Shown here: positions 17,880-26,029 of the stretch, piece after piece | Layout: each line of letters begins with the position of its first letter | Numbering within the stretch: the stretch's first letter is position 1 | Virus record (IMG/VR): IMGVR_UViG_3300008107_000145 | Location: 1 to 38,011 of that record | Reading direction: 5' to 3' (one strand) | Length of the DNA: 38,011 nucleotides | Source: a virus | Made by a program: the position numbers and the translations under genes | Notes under the pieces: generated by a model | The model's database searches: none | What the model saw: only the letters and a program-made list of their open reading frames with translations | Told to the model about the DNA's origin: nothing

Positions 17880-18362
17880 ATGGCACTATTTTCTAAGAAT
17901 ACCCTTACGCAAGTGTCGGGGTTTGACAACCAGATCATTTCTGGCGAACTTGTTTACAACCAAAAAACCTTTTGGAATTTAGCCCTTGCAACTGATGGCA
18001 TACCTATTGATTTAACTGGCGTTACTATTGACGCACAGATTATTCGTAGGCAGATTTCCAACTTAATTGATACGCGGTATGGACTAAGTTTTGATATTGC
18101 GGATTACACAGTATCAACGCCAACGGCAGTAAACCTAACCATTTCTAATCGTGTAAACGCATCAGGATTGTTTACTTTAGTCATTGATGAATCTACTTGG
18201 TCAGTTATTTCTACAGACCCACAATTAGACATTAACGCAACAGACCCTGTAGCGTTTAGTGGTCGCATCAAATTAAGTTTTCCTGTGGCTGGAACAAACC
18301 CCGCGCAAGACCAAATAATTTTCTTGTTGTTCTTGGTTCGTTCTGATGGTGTGGTGAATTGA
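17880..18362 (+). CDS. Hypothetical virion/fibre-associated protein
   Basis: This 160-aa protein (MALFSKNTLTQVSGFDNQII) is beta-rich. An AGGGA Shine-Dalgarno lies 6 bases before the ATG. The segment PIDLTGVTIDAQIIRRQIS followed by VSTPTAVNLTISNRVNASGLFTLVI resembles an Ig/BppU-like beta-sandwich base of a receptor-binding complex, but this is only suggestive. It ends one base before the collagen-like fibre gene, so it may anchor that fibre. Confidence 0.6.
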   Translation: MALFSKNTLTQVSGFDNQIISGELVYNQKTFWNLALATDGIPIDLTGVTIDAQIIRRQISNLIDTRYGLSFDIADYTVSTPTAVNLTISNRVNASGLFTLVIDESTWSVISTDPQLDINATDPVAFSGRIKLSFPVAGTNPAQDQIIFLLFLVRSDGVVN

Positions 18363-18363
18363 T

Positions 18364-21096
18364 ATGTCTATACAAGTCACAGTTGTTAATGAAAACAACA
18401 TTGCCGTTGAGGTAACCCCTACTGCCACGCAAACAATTAACATTGATCGTGGTTTATATGGTCCTAGCGGTTTCTCTGGCTATTCTGGTGCATCTGGCTA
18501 TTCTGGGTACTCAGGCATTAGCGGATTTTCAGGTAGCGGCATTAGTGGTATCTCTGGTTATTCTGGAATAAGCGGTTTCTCAGGTTATAGCGGTATTGGT
18601 ATAAGTGGCTATTCTGGTTCTGGAGTTTCTGGTTACTCTGGTTTTAGCGGAATTGGAACAAGTGGCTTTAGCGGGATTTCTGGCTACTCTGGTTTTAGCG
18701 GTTCTGGAATTTCTGGTTACTCTGGGATTGGCGTTTCTGGGTTTAGCGGTTTCTCTGGCTATTCGGGAATTGGCTCATCAGGCTTTAGCGGAATATCTGG
18801 CTATTCGGGAAGTGGCATAAGTGGATATTCAGGATTTTCTGGTAGCGGCATTTCTGGTTTTTCTGGATTCTCTGGTGCTAGTGGTCAGCAAGGTGTTTCT
18901 ATTACTATCAAAGGTGAAGTTGCCACAGTTGCAAATTTGCCAATGGTCGGCAACCAAGTCAATGACGCATACATTGTTGCGGATGATGGTAACTGGTGGA
19001 TTTGGAACGGCACGGCTTGGTATGACGGGGGACAGATTGTTGGTCCACAGGGCGCAAGCGGTTACTCTGGTTACTCAGGCATTGGCACAAGTGGTTATAG
19101 CGGATACAGCGGTTTAGCAACTTCTGGTTACAGCGGGATTTCTGGTTACTCAGGAAGTGGCGTTAGCGGCTATTCAGGCTTTAGCGGTAGCGGTGTTTCT
19201 GGTTATTCTGGAAGCGGTATAAGCGGTTATTCGGGAAGCGGAATCTCTGGGTATTCAGGCACAAGCGGTTATTCTGGAATTGGCACAAGTGGATTTTCTG
19301 GATATTCTGGAAGCGGTGTAAGCGGGTATTCTGGCTTTTCTGGTGTGTCTGGTTATTCTGGTTCTGGCGTATCTGGTTGGTCTGGATTTTCTGGCATATC
19401 TGGGTTTAGTGGTATCTCTGGCTACTCAGGCATATCTGGATATTCTGGACAATCAGGCGCGGCTGGTTTGGGTGGAACAGTTGGGGCTTATGGTTCTTTC
19501 TATGACACAACAAACCAAACAACAACTGCCAATACGCCAACGGCTGTCACGCTAAACACAACGGCTGGCAACAATGGTGTAACCCTCATATCGGCAAGCC
19601 AATGGCAATTTACTAATGCTGGAACTTATAGCATTACCTATTCCATACAGTTCACAAACCACAGCACGGCTTTGGGGACTACGCAAGTTTGGTTAAAGAA
19701 AAATGGAATTAATGTTGTTGATAGTAATACACATTTTGATGTGCCAGACAAACAAGGTAGCGCATATTCATCTGAAGTTTTAACAGTTAACTATGTTTTA
19801 AATGTTTTAGCAAATGATGTGTTTCAACTTTTCTGGGACACAACAAATGCAAATGTCTACCTTGAAACTCTTGCTGGCAATGCAACATATCCATTAACGC
19901 CTTCTGTAATCTTGACTGCTACGCAAGTAATGTATACCCAAAGCGGGTATAGCGGCACAAGCGGATTTAGTGGCATATCAGGTTTTAGCGGTCTGTCGGG
20001 ATATTCAGGCGCATCAGGCTATTCTGGTTCAGGCATTAGTGGTTATAGCGGCTCTGGTATCTCAGGCTATTCTGGAAGCGGTTTGTCTGGTTACTCAGGC
20101 ACATCTGGCTATTCAGGTTCAGGAATAAGCGGCTATTCAGGAAGTGGCATAAGCGGGTTCTCAGGCATTTCTGGATACTCAGGTTCAGGCATAAGTGGAT
20201 TTTCAGGTAGCGGCATTAGTGGTTATTCTGGTATATCAGGATATTCTGGTTCTGGTATTAGCGGTTACTCAGGCACAGACGGCACATCAGGTTTTAGCGG
20301 AATTTCTGGCTACTCTGGTTCTGGTGTAAGTGGCTTTTCAGGCTTTAGTGGATTTAGTGGGATAAGCGGATTCTCAGGAATTTCTGGGTATAGCGGTTCT
20401 GGTGTATCTGGTTATTCAGGGTCGGGCATATCTGGATTCTCAGGCTTTAGTGGATTCTCAGGAATTTCTGGGTTCTCTGGCATATCGGGTTATTCTGGTT
20501 CTGGCATTTCTGGCTTTTCTGGTTTTAGCGGTATCTCTGGATACTCAGGCAGAAGCGGTTATTCTGGTAGTGGCATAAGTGGTTACTCAGGATTTTCTGG
20601 AATTTCTGGTTATTCTGGTTCTGGGATAAGCGGCTTTAGTGGTTTTAGTGGCATAAGTGGATTTTCTGGAATTAGCGGATATAGTGGTTCTGGCATATCG
20701 GGTTACTCTGGTAGAAGCGGATACTCTGGAAGCGGCACAAGCGGCTTTAGCGGATTCAGCGGAGTATCAGGTTATAGCGGTTCAAGCGCGGCAAGTATTT
20801 CTATAACCAATGACACAACAACCGCAACAAATGTTTATCCAACTTTTGTAAATGCAACAAGTGGAACGGCAAGCACACTTTATACTGGCAATGCAAAACT
20901 TTTGTATAAGCCAAGCACGGGTGAATTGACTGCGCCAGTTCAAATATCAAGCAACGGCATTAACATTAACAATGCAACTATAAGCACAAGTTATACGATT
21001 GCTACGGGTAACAATGGATTGTCTGTTGGTCCTGTCACAGTTGCTTCTGGTCAATCTGTAACAGTATCTAGCGGTCAACGCTGGTTAGTTTTGTAA
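18364..21096 (+). CDS. Long collagen-like tail fibre with Ser-rich GXS repeats and jelly-roll domain
   Basis: This 910-aa fibre has an N-terminal anchor (about residues 1-32), a first GXS repeat tract (33-172), a short tryptophan-rich insert with NWWIWNGTAWYDGG (about 176-226), a second tract (229-365), a C1q/TNF-like jelly-roll domain (about 366-527), a third tract (528-808) and a C-terminal beta region. Triplets are Gly-X-Ser with X mostly Tyr, Phe or Ile, and almost no proline. One-residue Gly-Ser-Gly or Gly-Ile-Gly breaks recur every few triplets. It probably forms trimers and serves in host adsorption. Confidence 0.88.
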   Translation: MSIQVTVVNENNIAVEVTPTATQTINIDRGLYGPSGFSGYSGASGYSGYSGISGFSGSGISGISGYSGISGFSGYSGIGISGYSGSGVSGYSGFSGIGTSGFSGISGYSGFSGSGISGYSGIGVSGFSGFSGYSGIGSSGFSGISGYSGSGISGYSGFSGSGISGFSGFSGASGQQGVSITIKGEVATVANLPMVGNQVNDAYIVADDGNWWIWNGTAWYDGGQIVGPQGASGYSGYSGIGTSGYSGYSGLATSGYSGISGYSGSGVSGYSGFSGSGVSGYSGSGISGYSGSGISGYSGTSGYSGIGTSGFSGYSGSGVSGYSGFSGVSGYSGSGVSGWSGFSGISGFSGISGYSGISGYSGQSGAAGLGGTVGAYGSFYDTTNQTTTANTPTAVTLNTTAGNNGVTLISASQWQFTNAGTYSITYSIQFTNHSTALGTTQVWLKKNGINVVDSNTHFDVPDKQGSAYSSEVLTVNYVLNVLANDVFQLFWDTTNANVYLETLAGNATYPLTPSVILTATQVMYTQSGYSGTSGFSGISGFSGLSGYSGASGYSGSGISGYSGSGISGYSGSGLSGYSGTSGYSGSGISGYSGSGISGFSGISGYSGSGISGFSGSGISGYSGISGYSGSGISGYSGTDGTSGFSGISGYSGSGVSGFSGFSGFSGISGFSGISGYSGSGVSGYSGSGISGFSGFSGFSGISGFSGISGYSGSGISGFSGFSGISGYSGRSGYSGSGISGYSGFSGISGYSGSGISGFSGFSGISGFSGISGYSGSGISGYSGRSGYSGSGTSGFSGFSGVSGYSGSSAASISITNDTTTATNVYPTFVNATSGTASTLYTGNAKLLYKPSTGELTAPVQISSNGININNATISTSYTIATGNNGLSVGPVTVASGQSVTVSSGQRWLVL
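18463..20790 (+). repeat. Three tracts of degenerate short repeats encoding GXS triplets
   Basis: Tracts at about 18463-18885, 19048-19455 and 19948-20790 code for GYS, GFS and GIS triplets. Serine is encoded by both TCN and AGY codons and glycine by all four codons, so the DNA repeats are far less exact than the protein repeats. Confidence 0.85.
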
Positions 21097-21105
21097 AGGA
21101 TAACT

Positions 21106-22185
21106 ATGCCCTACGGCACGATTAACGCAGACAAGATGACAACCTCAGACGGAGTGAGTTCGTCTGGTTTGTATGGGTTTAAAAATAGGCTGATAAATTC
21201 CGCAATGGTGATTGACCAGCGTAATGCGGGGGCTAGTGTTACGGCTACGGGGTCTAATTATTCTTTAGACAGATGGCAGATGTTGGCTTCTGTAAGTTCT
21301 AAATTTACTGTTCAGCAATCCTCAACTGCGCCATCAGGATTTACAAAATCTTTATTAGTCACATCTTCTGCGGCAACCTCATTGGGTGCAACAGACTATT
21401 ACCTCATTACACAAAAAATTGAAGGTTTTAATACGGCAGATTTAGGGTGGGGTGCGGCTGGCGCATCTCCTATTACTGTTTCTTTTTGGGTTCGTAGTTC
21501 TTTAACTGGAACATTTGGATTTGTTGTTAGAAATGGTGCTGGAAATAGACTTTATCCCGCAAGTTACACAATAAATTCTGCAAATACATTTGAATATAAA
21601 ACTGTAACTATTGCTGGAGATACGACTGGAACTTGGTTAACAGATAATAGTATTGGTATTGAACTAGATTTTGGATTGGGTGTTGGCTCTACTTATAGCA
21701 ATACAGCGGGAACATGGACAACTGGCGGTCTTGGTACAACAGGCGCAACAAGCGTAGTCGGCACAAATGGCGCAACCTTCTACATCACAGGCGTACAACT
21801 AGAAAAAGGCAGTACCGCAACGAGTTTTGATTACAGACCTTATGGTACTGAGTTGGCTTTGTGTCAGAGGTACTGCTGTGTAATACCCGTAAACGCTTCT
21901 GGTGTTGGAACTGGAATTATTGGCCCTTGGGGTGCTAATTACAACGCAACAAATGGTCGAGTTTGGTACAGCATGCCAGTAACAATGAGGGCAACACCAT
22001 CTGTTTCTTTAAGTGGAAACCAATATTCTATTATTGGCGTAAATGATGTGTCAACGGGAACAAATAATAACTTTCATTATTCCAATCAAATTATTAGTTT
22101 TGATGGGACAAGTCTTTCCACTAGTTCGGCAACAGGACAACCACTTTCTTATCGTGGTGGTGGTTTAATAACAGCGGAGTTATAG
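21106..22185 (+). CDS. Tail fibre / carbohydrate-binding-like protein
   Basis: This 359-aa protein contains FKNRLINSAMVIDQRNAGASV followed by YSLDRWQ (about residues 24-61), then TVSFWVRSS, and FYITGVQLEKGSTATSFDYRPYGTELALCQRYC (about 225-255). This order is a widespread phage fibre module with a carbohydrate-binding-like jelly roll and is often found beside tail fibres. The final 100 residues are variable and may contact the receptor. A GGA-type ribosome site precedes the ATG 9 bases after the collagen-like gene. Confidence 0.8.
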   Translation: MPYGTINADKMTTSDGVSSSGLYGFKNRLINSAMVIDQRNAGASVTATGSNYSLDRWQMLASVSSKFTVQQSSTAPSGFTKSLLVTSSAATSLGATDYYLITQKIEGFNTADLGWGAAGASPITVSFWVRSSLTGTFGFVVRNGAGNRLYPASYTINSANTFEYKTVTIAGDTTGTWLTDNSIGIELDFGLGVGSTYSNTAGTWTTGGLGTTGATSVVGTNGATFYITGVQLEKGSTATSFDYRPYGTELALCQRYCCVIPVNASGVGTGIIGPWGANYNATNGRVWYSMPVTMRATPSVSLSGNQYSIIGVNDVSTGTNNNFHYSNQIISFDGTSLSTSSATGQPLSYRGGGLITAEL

Positions 22186-22186
22186 G

Positions 22187-22354
22187 ATGTATAAACTTTT
22201 AAAAAACACGCTTAACGGGGAAATTTATTCTGTTTTAAAAACAGACACTAACACGGCTATCCCATTTGACCCCGCTAACACAGACTACCAAGCCTATTTA
22301 AAGTGGGTGGCTGAAGGCAACACGCCTACTCCCGCAGACGAAGGAACACAATAA
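22187..22354 (+). CDS. Small fibre-associated protein (55 aa)
   Basis: A short gene begins one base after the preceding stop (ATG at 22187) and ends overlapping the next ATG. The product MYKLLKNTLNGEIYSVLKTD... has IPFDPANTDYQAYLKWVAEG and a TPTPAD end. I recall this pattern in small proteins beside phage tail fibres, where it also occurs at the ends of fibre assembly proteins. No catalytic residues are visible. Translational coupling at both ends supports it. Confidence 0.72.
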   Translation: MYKLLKNTLNGEIYSVLKTDTNTAIPFDPANTDYQAYLKWVAEGNTPTPADEGTQ

Positions 22355-22905
22355 TGGCGGCACTAATCCCATCAGCAAGCGCAACAGGGTCAGGAACAAT
22401 GACCTTGGCTGGCCCTTCTACAAACTCTAATCAGACTATCACGATTCCAGACGCTACTGGAACAATGATGGTTAGTGGCAATATGCCAGCGTTTAGTGCT
22501 TATGCAAGCGGTAATCAATCGATTAGCAATGCTACATTTACAAAACTTCAATTCAACACAGAAGAATTTGATACTGCAAATTGCTTTGATAACGCTACAA
22601 ATTATCGTTTTACACCAACTGTCGCTGGATATTATCAAGTAAATGGTGCTGTGTTATTTGGTGCTATTACATCTGCAAATAGTTTTGTTGGTATTTATAA
22701 AAATGGAAGTAGATTTAAAGATGGTAGCGGGTCATCAACGGTTTCCTCTTATAGTTATATGTCGGTAAGTGCTTTGGTTTATTTAAATGGCTCAACGGAT
22801 TATGTTGAACTTTATTGTTATCAAAGTTCTGGTTCTGCACAAAATACTCAAGTAAGTACGCCAGCAAATCCATATTTCCAAGCCGCAATGATTAGGGGCG
22901 CATGA
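22354..22905 (+). CDS. C1q-like jelly-roll fibre protein
   Basis: This 183-aa protein has a short shaft-like N-terminus with SNQTITIPDATGTMMVSG (about residues 25-42), then a C1q/TNF-like domain: AFSAYASGNQSISNATFTKL, YRFTPTVAGYYQVNGAVLF, VGIYKNGSRF, and VYLNGSTDYVELYCYQSSG. The family forms trimeric heads on fibre shafts. It overlaps the 55-aa gene by one base and the next small gene by four bases. It may be an alternative or accessory receptor-binding head. Confidence 0.82.
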   Translation: MAALIPSASATGSGTMTLAGPSTNSNQTITIPDATGTMMVSGNMPAFSAYASGNQSISNATFTKLQFNTEEFDTANCFDNATNYRFTPTVAGYYQVNGAVLFGAITSANSFVGIYKNGSRFKDGSGSSTVSSYSYMSVSALVYLNGSTDYVELYCYQSSGSAQNTQVSTPANPYFQAAMIRGA

Positions 22906-23063
22906 TGCTATACGACAAAATAAAAACCCTATACCCAGAACTTACAGACAAAGACTTCATGACTGTAATCACATTACAAAACGACTCTGACGGCAAAGGC
23001 GATTACATAGCCAAGTGGGAACACCCAACCCTTGCTAGACCTACTGAGGAGCAATTAGCATGA
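22902..23063 (+). CDS. Small XkdW-like protein
   Basis: This 53-aa product (MMLYDKIKTLYPELTDKDFM...) has a segment ITLQNDSDGKGDYIAKWEHP followed by LARPTEEQLA. This resembles XkdW-like small proteins found with phage tail genes. The ATG at 22902 (or 22905) overlaps the previous stop. The stop overlaps the next start in an ATGA. Function beyond an association with fibre genes is unknown. Confidence 0.7.
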   Translation: MMLYDKIKTLYPELTDKDFMTVITLQNDSDGKGDYIAKWEHPTLARPTEEQLA

Positions 23064-23143
23064 GCGCCAAAGGTGACCAAGCACAGATTGACAAATACAT
23101 TGCCGATTGTCAGGCAGTTAAGGCAAAATATCCTAAACCCTAA
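23060..23143 (+). CDS. Very small hypothetical protein (27 aa)
   Basis: ATG at 23060 overlaps the preceding stop in an ATGA and opens a 27-codon frame (MSAKGDQAQIDKYIADCQAV...) ending 11 bases before the glycosyltransferase gene. The start is well placed after GAGGAGC, about 11 bases upstream. No family is recognised. Translational coupling and the ribosome site are the only evidence. Confidence 0.45.
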   Translation: MSAKGDQAQIDKYIADCQAVKAKYPKP

Positions 23144-23154
23144 GAAAAGACAAG

Positions 23155-24426
23155 ATGAAATACAGCATAGTAATACCCACATACAACCATTGCGAAAAAT
23201 ATCTTAAACCCTGTATAGATTCCATAATCAAATACACAGACATGAACCAAGTCGAATTGGTTGTGTCTGCCAATGGTTGCACAGATAACACGCAAGCCTA
23301 CTTAAACTATTTACATTCCGCGATACCGCATCTGCGCGTTACATGGAGTGATAAACCATTGGGTTATGCCAAGGCAACCAATGAGGGTATCAAGATTAGC
23401 ACGGGTGAATACATCATCTTGCTAAACAACGATACAGTTTTTTTAGAACAGGAACAGAACTATTGGCTACGCCTGTTTGACAAGCCATTTGAAAAATATC
23501 CCAAATGCGGAATATCTTGCATCATCAAAGGCGCATCAGAACCAGCCGCGCATGACTTTGCCGTGTTCTTTTGCGTGATGATTCATAGAAAAGTTTTTGA
23601 CCATCTTGGTTTTCTAAATGAAGAATATGGCGTAGGCGGTGGGGAAGACACAGAGTTTTGCATTGAAGCGGAACGCGCTGGCTTTGAAGTTATTGAAGTG
23701 CTAAACAAAGAATGGGAAGGCATCCAATACACGGGCGGTTTTCCTATCTACCACAAGGGCGAAGGCACAATGCACGACCCTGATTTGGTACAGGGTTGGG
23801 ACAACATCTTTTTACGCAATTCACTAAAACTTGCCAAGAAATATAACTTTGATTGGTATAGGTGGAGACTGTCTAACTATTGGGAACGGGCGGTTTTCCT
23901 AAAGGGTGACGGGGTTTATCCAAGGGAAGTAACCCGATACAACTACGCAAAAAAAAACCTACTTGGCAAAAAGATTTTGGAGATTGGTTGTTCTAGTGGG
24001 TATGGCATACAGTTTTTCCCACAAGATATTGACTACACGGGCGTGGACTATGACCCCATCATTGTGGAAGTTGCGGCAGAACAGGGCTGGAACGCCAACG
24101 CAAAGTTTGTCAATGCAGACATAAACAAATTCCCAATGGAACATTACGACACCATTGTGGCGTTTGAAGTTATTGAACATTTGGACAACGGGTTAGAAGT
24201 TGTGGAAATACTGAAGAAGCATTGCAAGCGATTATTGATAACTGTGCCTATGAATGAACCATTTGGTTTCTGGGGTCCACATCACAAACTGCACGGCTTG
24301 AACGAATCTAATTTCCCAGACTTTAAGTTTCATTACATCAATGAACAGGGGGAAATCAGCAACCAGCCACAACAGATAACTCAAACCAATCCATGTAACT
24401 TGATGATTTGTAGGTGGGATGCATGA
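23155..24426 (+). CDS. Fused GT2 glycosyltransferase and class I methyltransferase
   Basis: Residues 1-220 form a GT2, GT-A-fold domain: YSIVIPTYNH at the start, PLGYAKATNEGIKISTGEYI, a metal-binding LNNDT near residues 90-94, and GGGEDTEF near 160. Residues about 260-423 form a SAM-dependent methyltransferase with KILEIGCSSGYG near 272-283, TGVDYDP near 293 and a later VAFEVIEHL. It therefore could transfer a sugar and methylate a sugar or other acceptor. The ATG is 11 bases after the small gene, and its end overlaps the next gene by 13 bases. The acceptor is unknown; the upstream fibres are possible substrates. Confidence 0.88.
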   Translation: MKYSIVIPTYNHCEKYLKPCIDSIIKYTDMNQVELVVSANGCTDNTQAYLNYLHSAIPHLRVTWSDKPLGYAKATNEGIKISTGEYIILLNNDTVFLEQEQNYWLRLFDKPFEKYPKCGISCIIKGASEPAAHDFAVFFCVMIHRKVFDHLGFLNEEYGVGGGEDTEFCIEAERAGFEVIEVLNKEWEGIQYTGGFPIYHKGEGTMHDPDLVQGWDNIFLRNSLKLAKKYNFDWYRWRLSNYWERAVFLKGDGVYPREVTRYNYAKKNLLGKKILEIGCSSGYGIQFFPQDIDYTGVDYDPIIVEVAAEQGWNANAKFVNADINKFPMEHYDTIVAFEVIEHLDNGLEVVEILKKHCKRLLITVPMNEPFGFWGPHHKLHGLNESNFPDFKFHYINEQGEISNQPQQITQTNPCNLMICRWDA

Positions 24427-25388
24427 TTCTTTGTTCTGTGGCTACGCGGGGTCGGTACTTTACGACTTTGCCTTTAACACTTCAAGCAATCATTAATCAG
24501 ACACATAAGGTAGATAAGTTAATCATCTTTGATGACAATGACGAACCGCAAGATATGCGGAATGAACTTATATACGCGCATTTCTTTCAGATGCTAGACA
24601 TTAAAGGAATTGCTTGGGAATGGATTTATGCTGGCAAACAAGGTCAGCACCACATTCACCAGATGGCAAATAGCATGGGCTATGAATGGGTTTGGCGCGT
24701 AGATGATGATGCAATACCAGAACCTAATGTGCTTGAACGCCTATATTCTTTTACAAAATTCTTTGACAAAGTTGGCGCAGTAGGTGGTTCAATACTAACC
24801 CCGCCTGTCATGGATACATCTAGGGTATCTGGCATTATTGACTTAATAGACTTAGAACCAAATATCCAATGGGGAATGATTGAAGGCTACAAAAAGGTTG
24901 AACATCTGCATTGTTCATTTTTGTATCGGTCTGGTGTCTATGACTACAACCTAAATCTTTCGCGTGTGGCGCACAGGGAAGAAACTCTATTCACCTATGG
25001 ATTGCATAAGAAGGGTTACGGGATTTACGCGGTATCCAATGCGGTATCGTGGCATTTAAAGAACCCTAGCGGTGGCATTCGTAGCGAGACAAAACGGGAA
25101 ATGTATGAGCATGACGAAAAGATATTTCGCACACATATTCAGTTTAAAGATTACACAGTTGTGGTGCTTAACTGTGGTCTGGGTGACCATATTGTGTTCA
25201 GCAAAGTCTTGCCAAAGATTAAGAAGCCTTTAGTTTTTACTTGCTATCCAGATGTTGTAGAGGGAAAATCCATAGCAGAAGCGTATTCTATATTTGGCAA
25301 CATTGATCAATGGAATATCTATGGGCAAATGGACAAATGGAAATGGTCACAAAGCCTAGAAAAAGCATTTGAAAGGATGTATCTTTGA
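24414..25388 (+). CDS. GT2 glycosyltransferase with heptosyltransferase-like C-terminal segment
   Basis: The N-terminal part of this 324-aa protein is a GT2-like domain with CSVATRGRYFTTLPLTLQAI and YEWVWRVDDDAIPEP, placing the DDD metal-binding motif near residues 97-99. A later HREETLF resembles the GT2 catalytic acid region. From about residue 243 the sequence changes to VVVLNCGLGDHIVFSKVLPKIKKP, like the first Rossmann half of GT9 (heptosyltransferase-type) enzymes. That second fold appears incomplete and continues in the next gene. The TGA overlaps the next TTG start (TTGA). Confidence 0.8.
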   Translation: MGCMILCSVATRGRYFTTLPLTLQAIINQTHKVDKLIIFDDNDEPQDMRNELIYAHFFQMLDIKGIAWEWIYAGKQGQHHIHQMANSMGYEWVWRVDDDAIPEPNVLERLYSFTKFFDKVGAVGGSILTPPVMDTSRVSGIIDLIDLEPNIQWGMIEGYKKVEHLHCSFLYRSGVYDYNLNLSRVAHREETLFTYGLHKKGYGIYAVSNAVSWHLKNPSGGIRSETKREMYEHDEKIFRTHIQFKDYTVVVLNCGLGDHIVFSKVLPKIKKPLVFTCYPDVVEGKSIAEAYSIFGNIDQWNIYGQMDKWKWSQSLEKAFERMYL

Positions 25389-25813
25389 TAGTCATTTCAC
25401 CTTATTCAAGACCACTTAACAACGGCAAAACAAACCCCAAGAACTATCCATTCTGGGAAGAACTTATATCCATGATTGAAGAACCGATTGTGCAAATTGG
25501 TGTGGAAGGCGAAGCGCAGTTGGTGGATGACTTTAGAAAGGGCTTGCCCATAAGCCAACTAAAAGAATTGTTGCGTGAATGTCGCACTTGGATTTCTTGC
25601 GATAGTTTCTTTCAGCACCTCGGTTGGATAGAGGGAAAGAAAGGCATTGTCCTGTGGTCGGTCAGCGACCCTTTAATCTACGGGCATCCAGAGAACACTA
25701 ACCTTTTAAAAGACCGAAAGTATTTGGCTGGCAATCAGTTTCTTTGGTGGGAAGCCTACGACCACAATGAAGAAACATTTGTCTCAGCGCGTGAAGTATT
25801 TAAGTGTCTTTGA
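25385..25813 (+). CDS. Separate C-terminal half of a GT9/GT-B-like enzyme
   Basis: This 142-aa product starts with MIVISPYSRPLNNGKTNPKNYP and continues with IVQIGVEGEAQLVDDF, LRECRTWISCDSFFQHLGW and a closing SDPLIYGHPENTNLL. This is the order seen in the donor-binding half of GT9-like enzymes. The TTG start overlaps the stop of the preceding gene, whose last 80 residues look like the matching acceptor-binding half. The two proteins may assemble as a split enzyme, or this may be an old frameshift. No convincing slippery site was seen at the junction. Confidence 0.72.
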   Translation: MIVISPYSRPLNNGKTNPKNYPFWEELISMIEEPIVQIGVEGEAQLVDDFRKGLPISQLKELLRECRTWISCDSFFQHLGWIEGKKGIVLWSVSDPLIYGHPENTNLLKDRKYLAGNQFLWWEAYDHNEETFVSAREVFKCL

Positions 25814-25821
25814 TATACTTT

Positions 25822-25841
25822 CCCCTAATTAAATTGCGGGG
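25822..25841 (+). promoter_or_regulatory. Hairpin over the holin ribosome-binding site
   Basis: CCCC at 25822-25825 can pair with GGGG at 25838-25841, and AA at 25827-25828 with TT at 25834-25835. The GGGG is the presumed Shine-Dalgarno, 5 bases before the holin ATG. Such a weak fold could limit holin synthesis. A TATACT at 25814-25819 resembles a -10 box but lacks a good -35. Confidence 0.35.
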
Positions 25842-25846
25842 TAAAG

Positions 25847-26029
25847 ATGACTGACAGCAAAGAAACATTAGCGGCAATAGCGGTCAAAGCAACCCCGCCA
25901 GTTGGCGTATCCATAGCGTCTATTTTTGGGTATCCCGTATCGGATGTGCTTATTTGGGCAACCCTTATCTACACGTTATTGTTGATAATCCAGAAGTGTT
26001 ACCAAATCTACAAAGAGGTTAAAGATTGA
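25847..26029 (+). CDS. Holin, T7-type small membrane protein
   Basis: This 60-aa protein reads ATPPVGVSIASIFGYPVSDVLIWATLIYTLLLIIQ (about residues 15-49), matching the layout of T7-like holins: a Pro-Pro pair, an Ile/Ser-rich stretch, GYPVSD, then one strong membrane helix ending in a charged tail. Holins open the inner membrane so endolysin can act. It begins the lysis cluster; a GGGG sequence precedes the ATG and can be folded into a small hairpin. Confidence 0.8.
   Translation: MTDSKETLAAIAVKATPPVGVSIASIFGYPVSDVLIWATLIYTLLLIIQKCYQIYKEVKD

Noticed and set aside
18605-19117. Long alternative plus-strand frames overlap the collagen-like tract.
   Set aside because: The Leu/Ala/Val-rich products are a simple consequence of shifting GXS repeat codons and carry no separate start signal.
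18463-20790. The repeated fibre DNA was considered as a CRISPR array.
   Set aside because: Repeat units are coding triplets without equal unique spacers, and the reading frame is open throughout.
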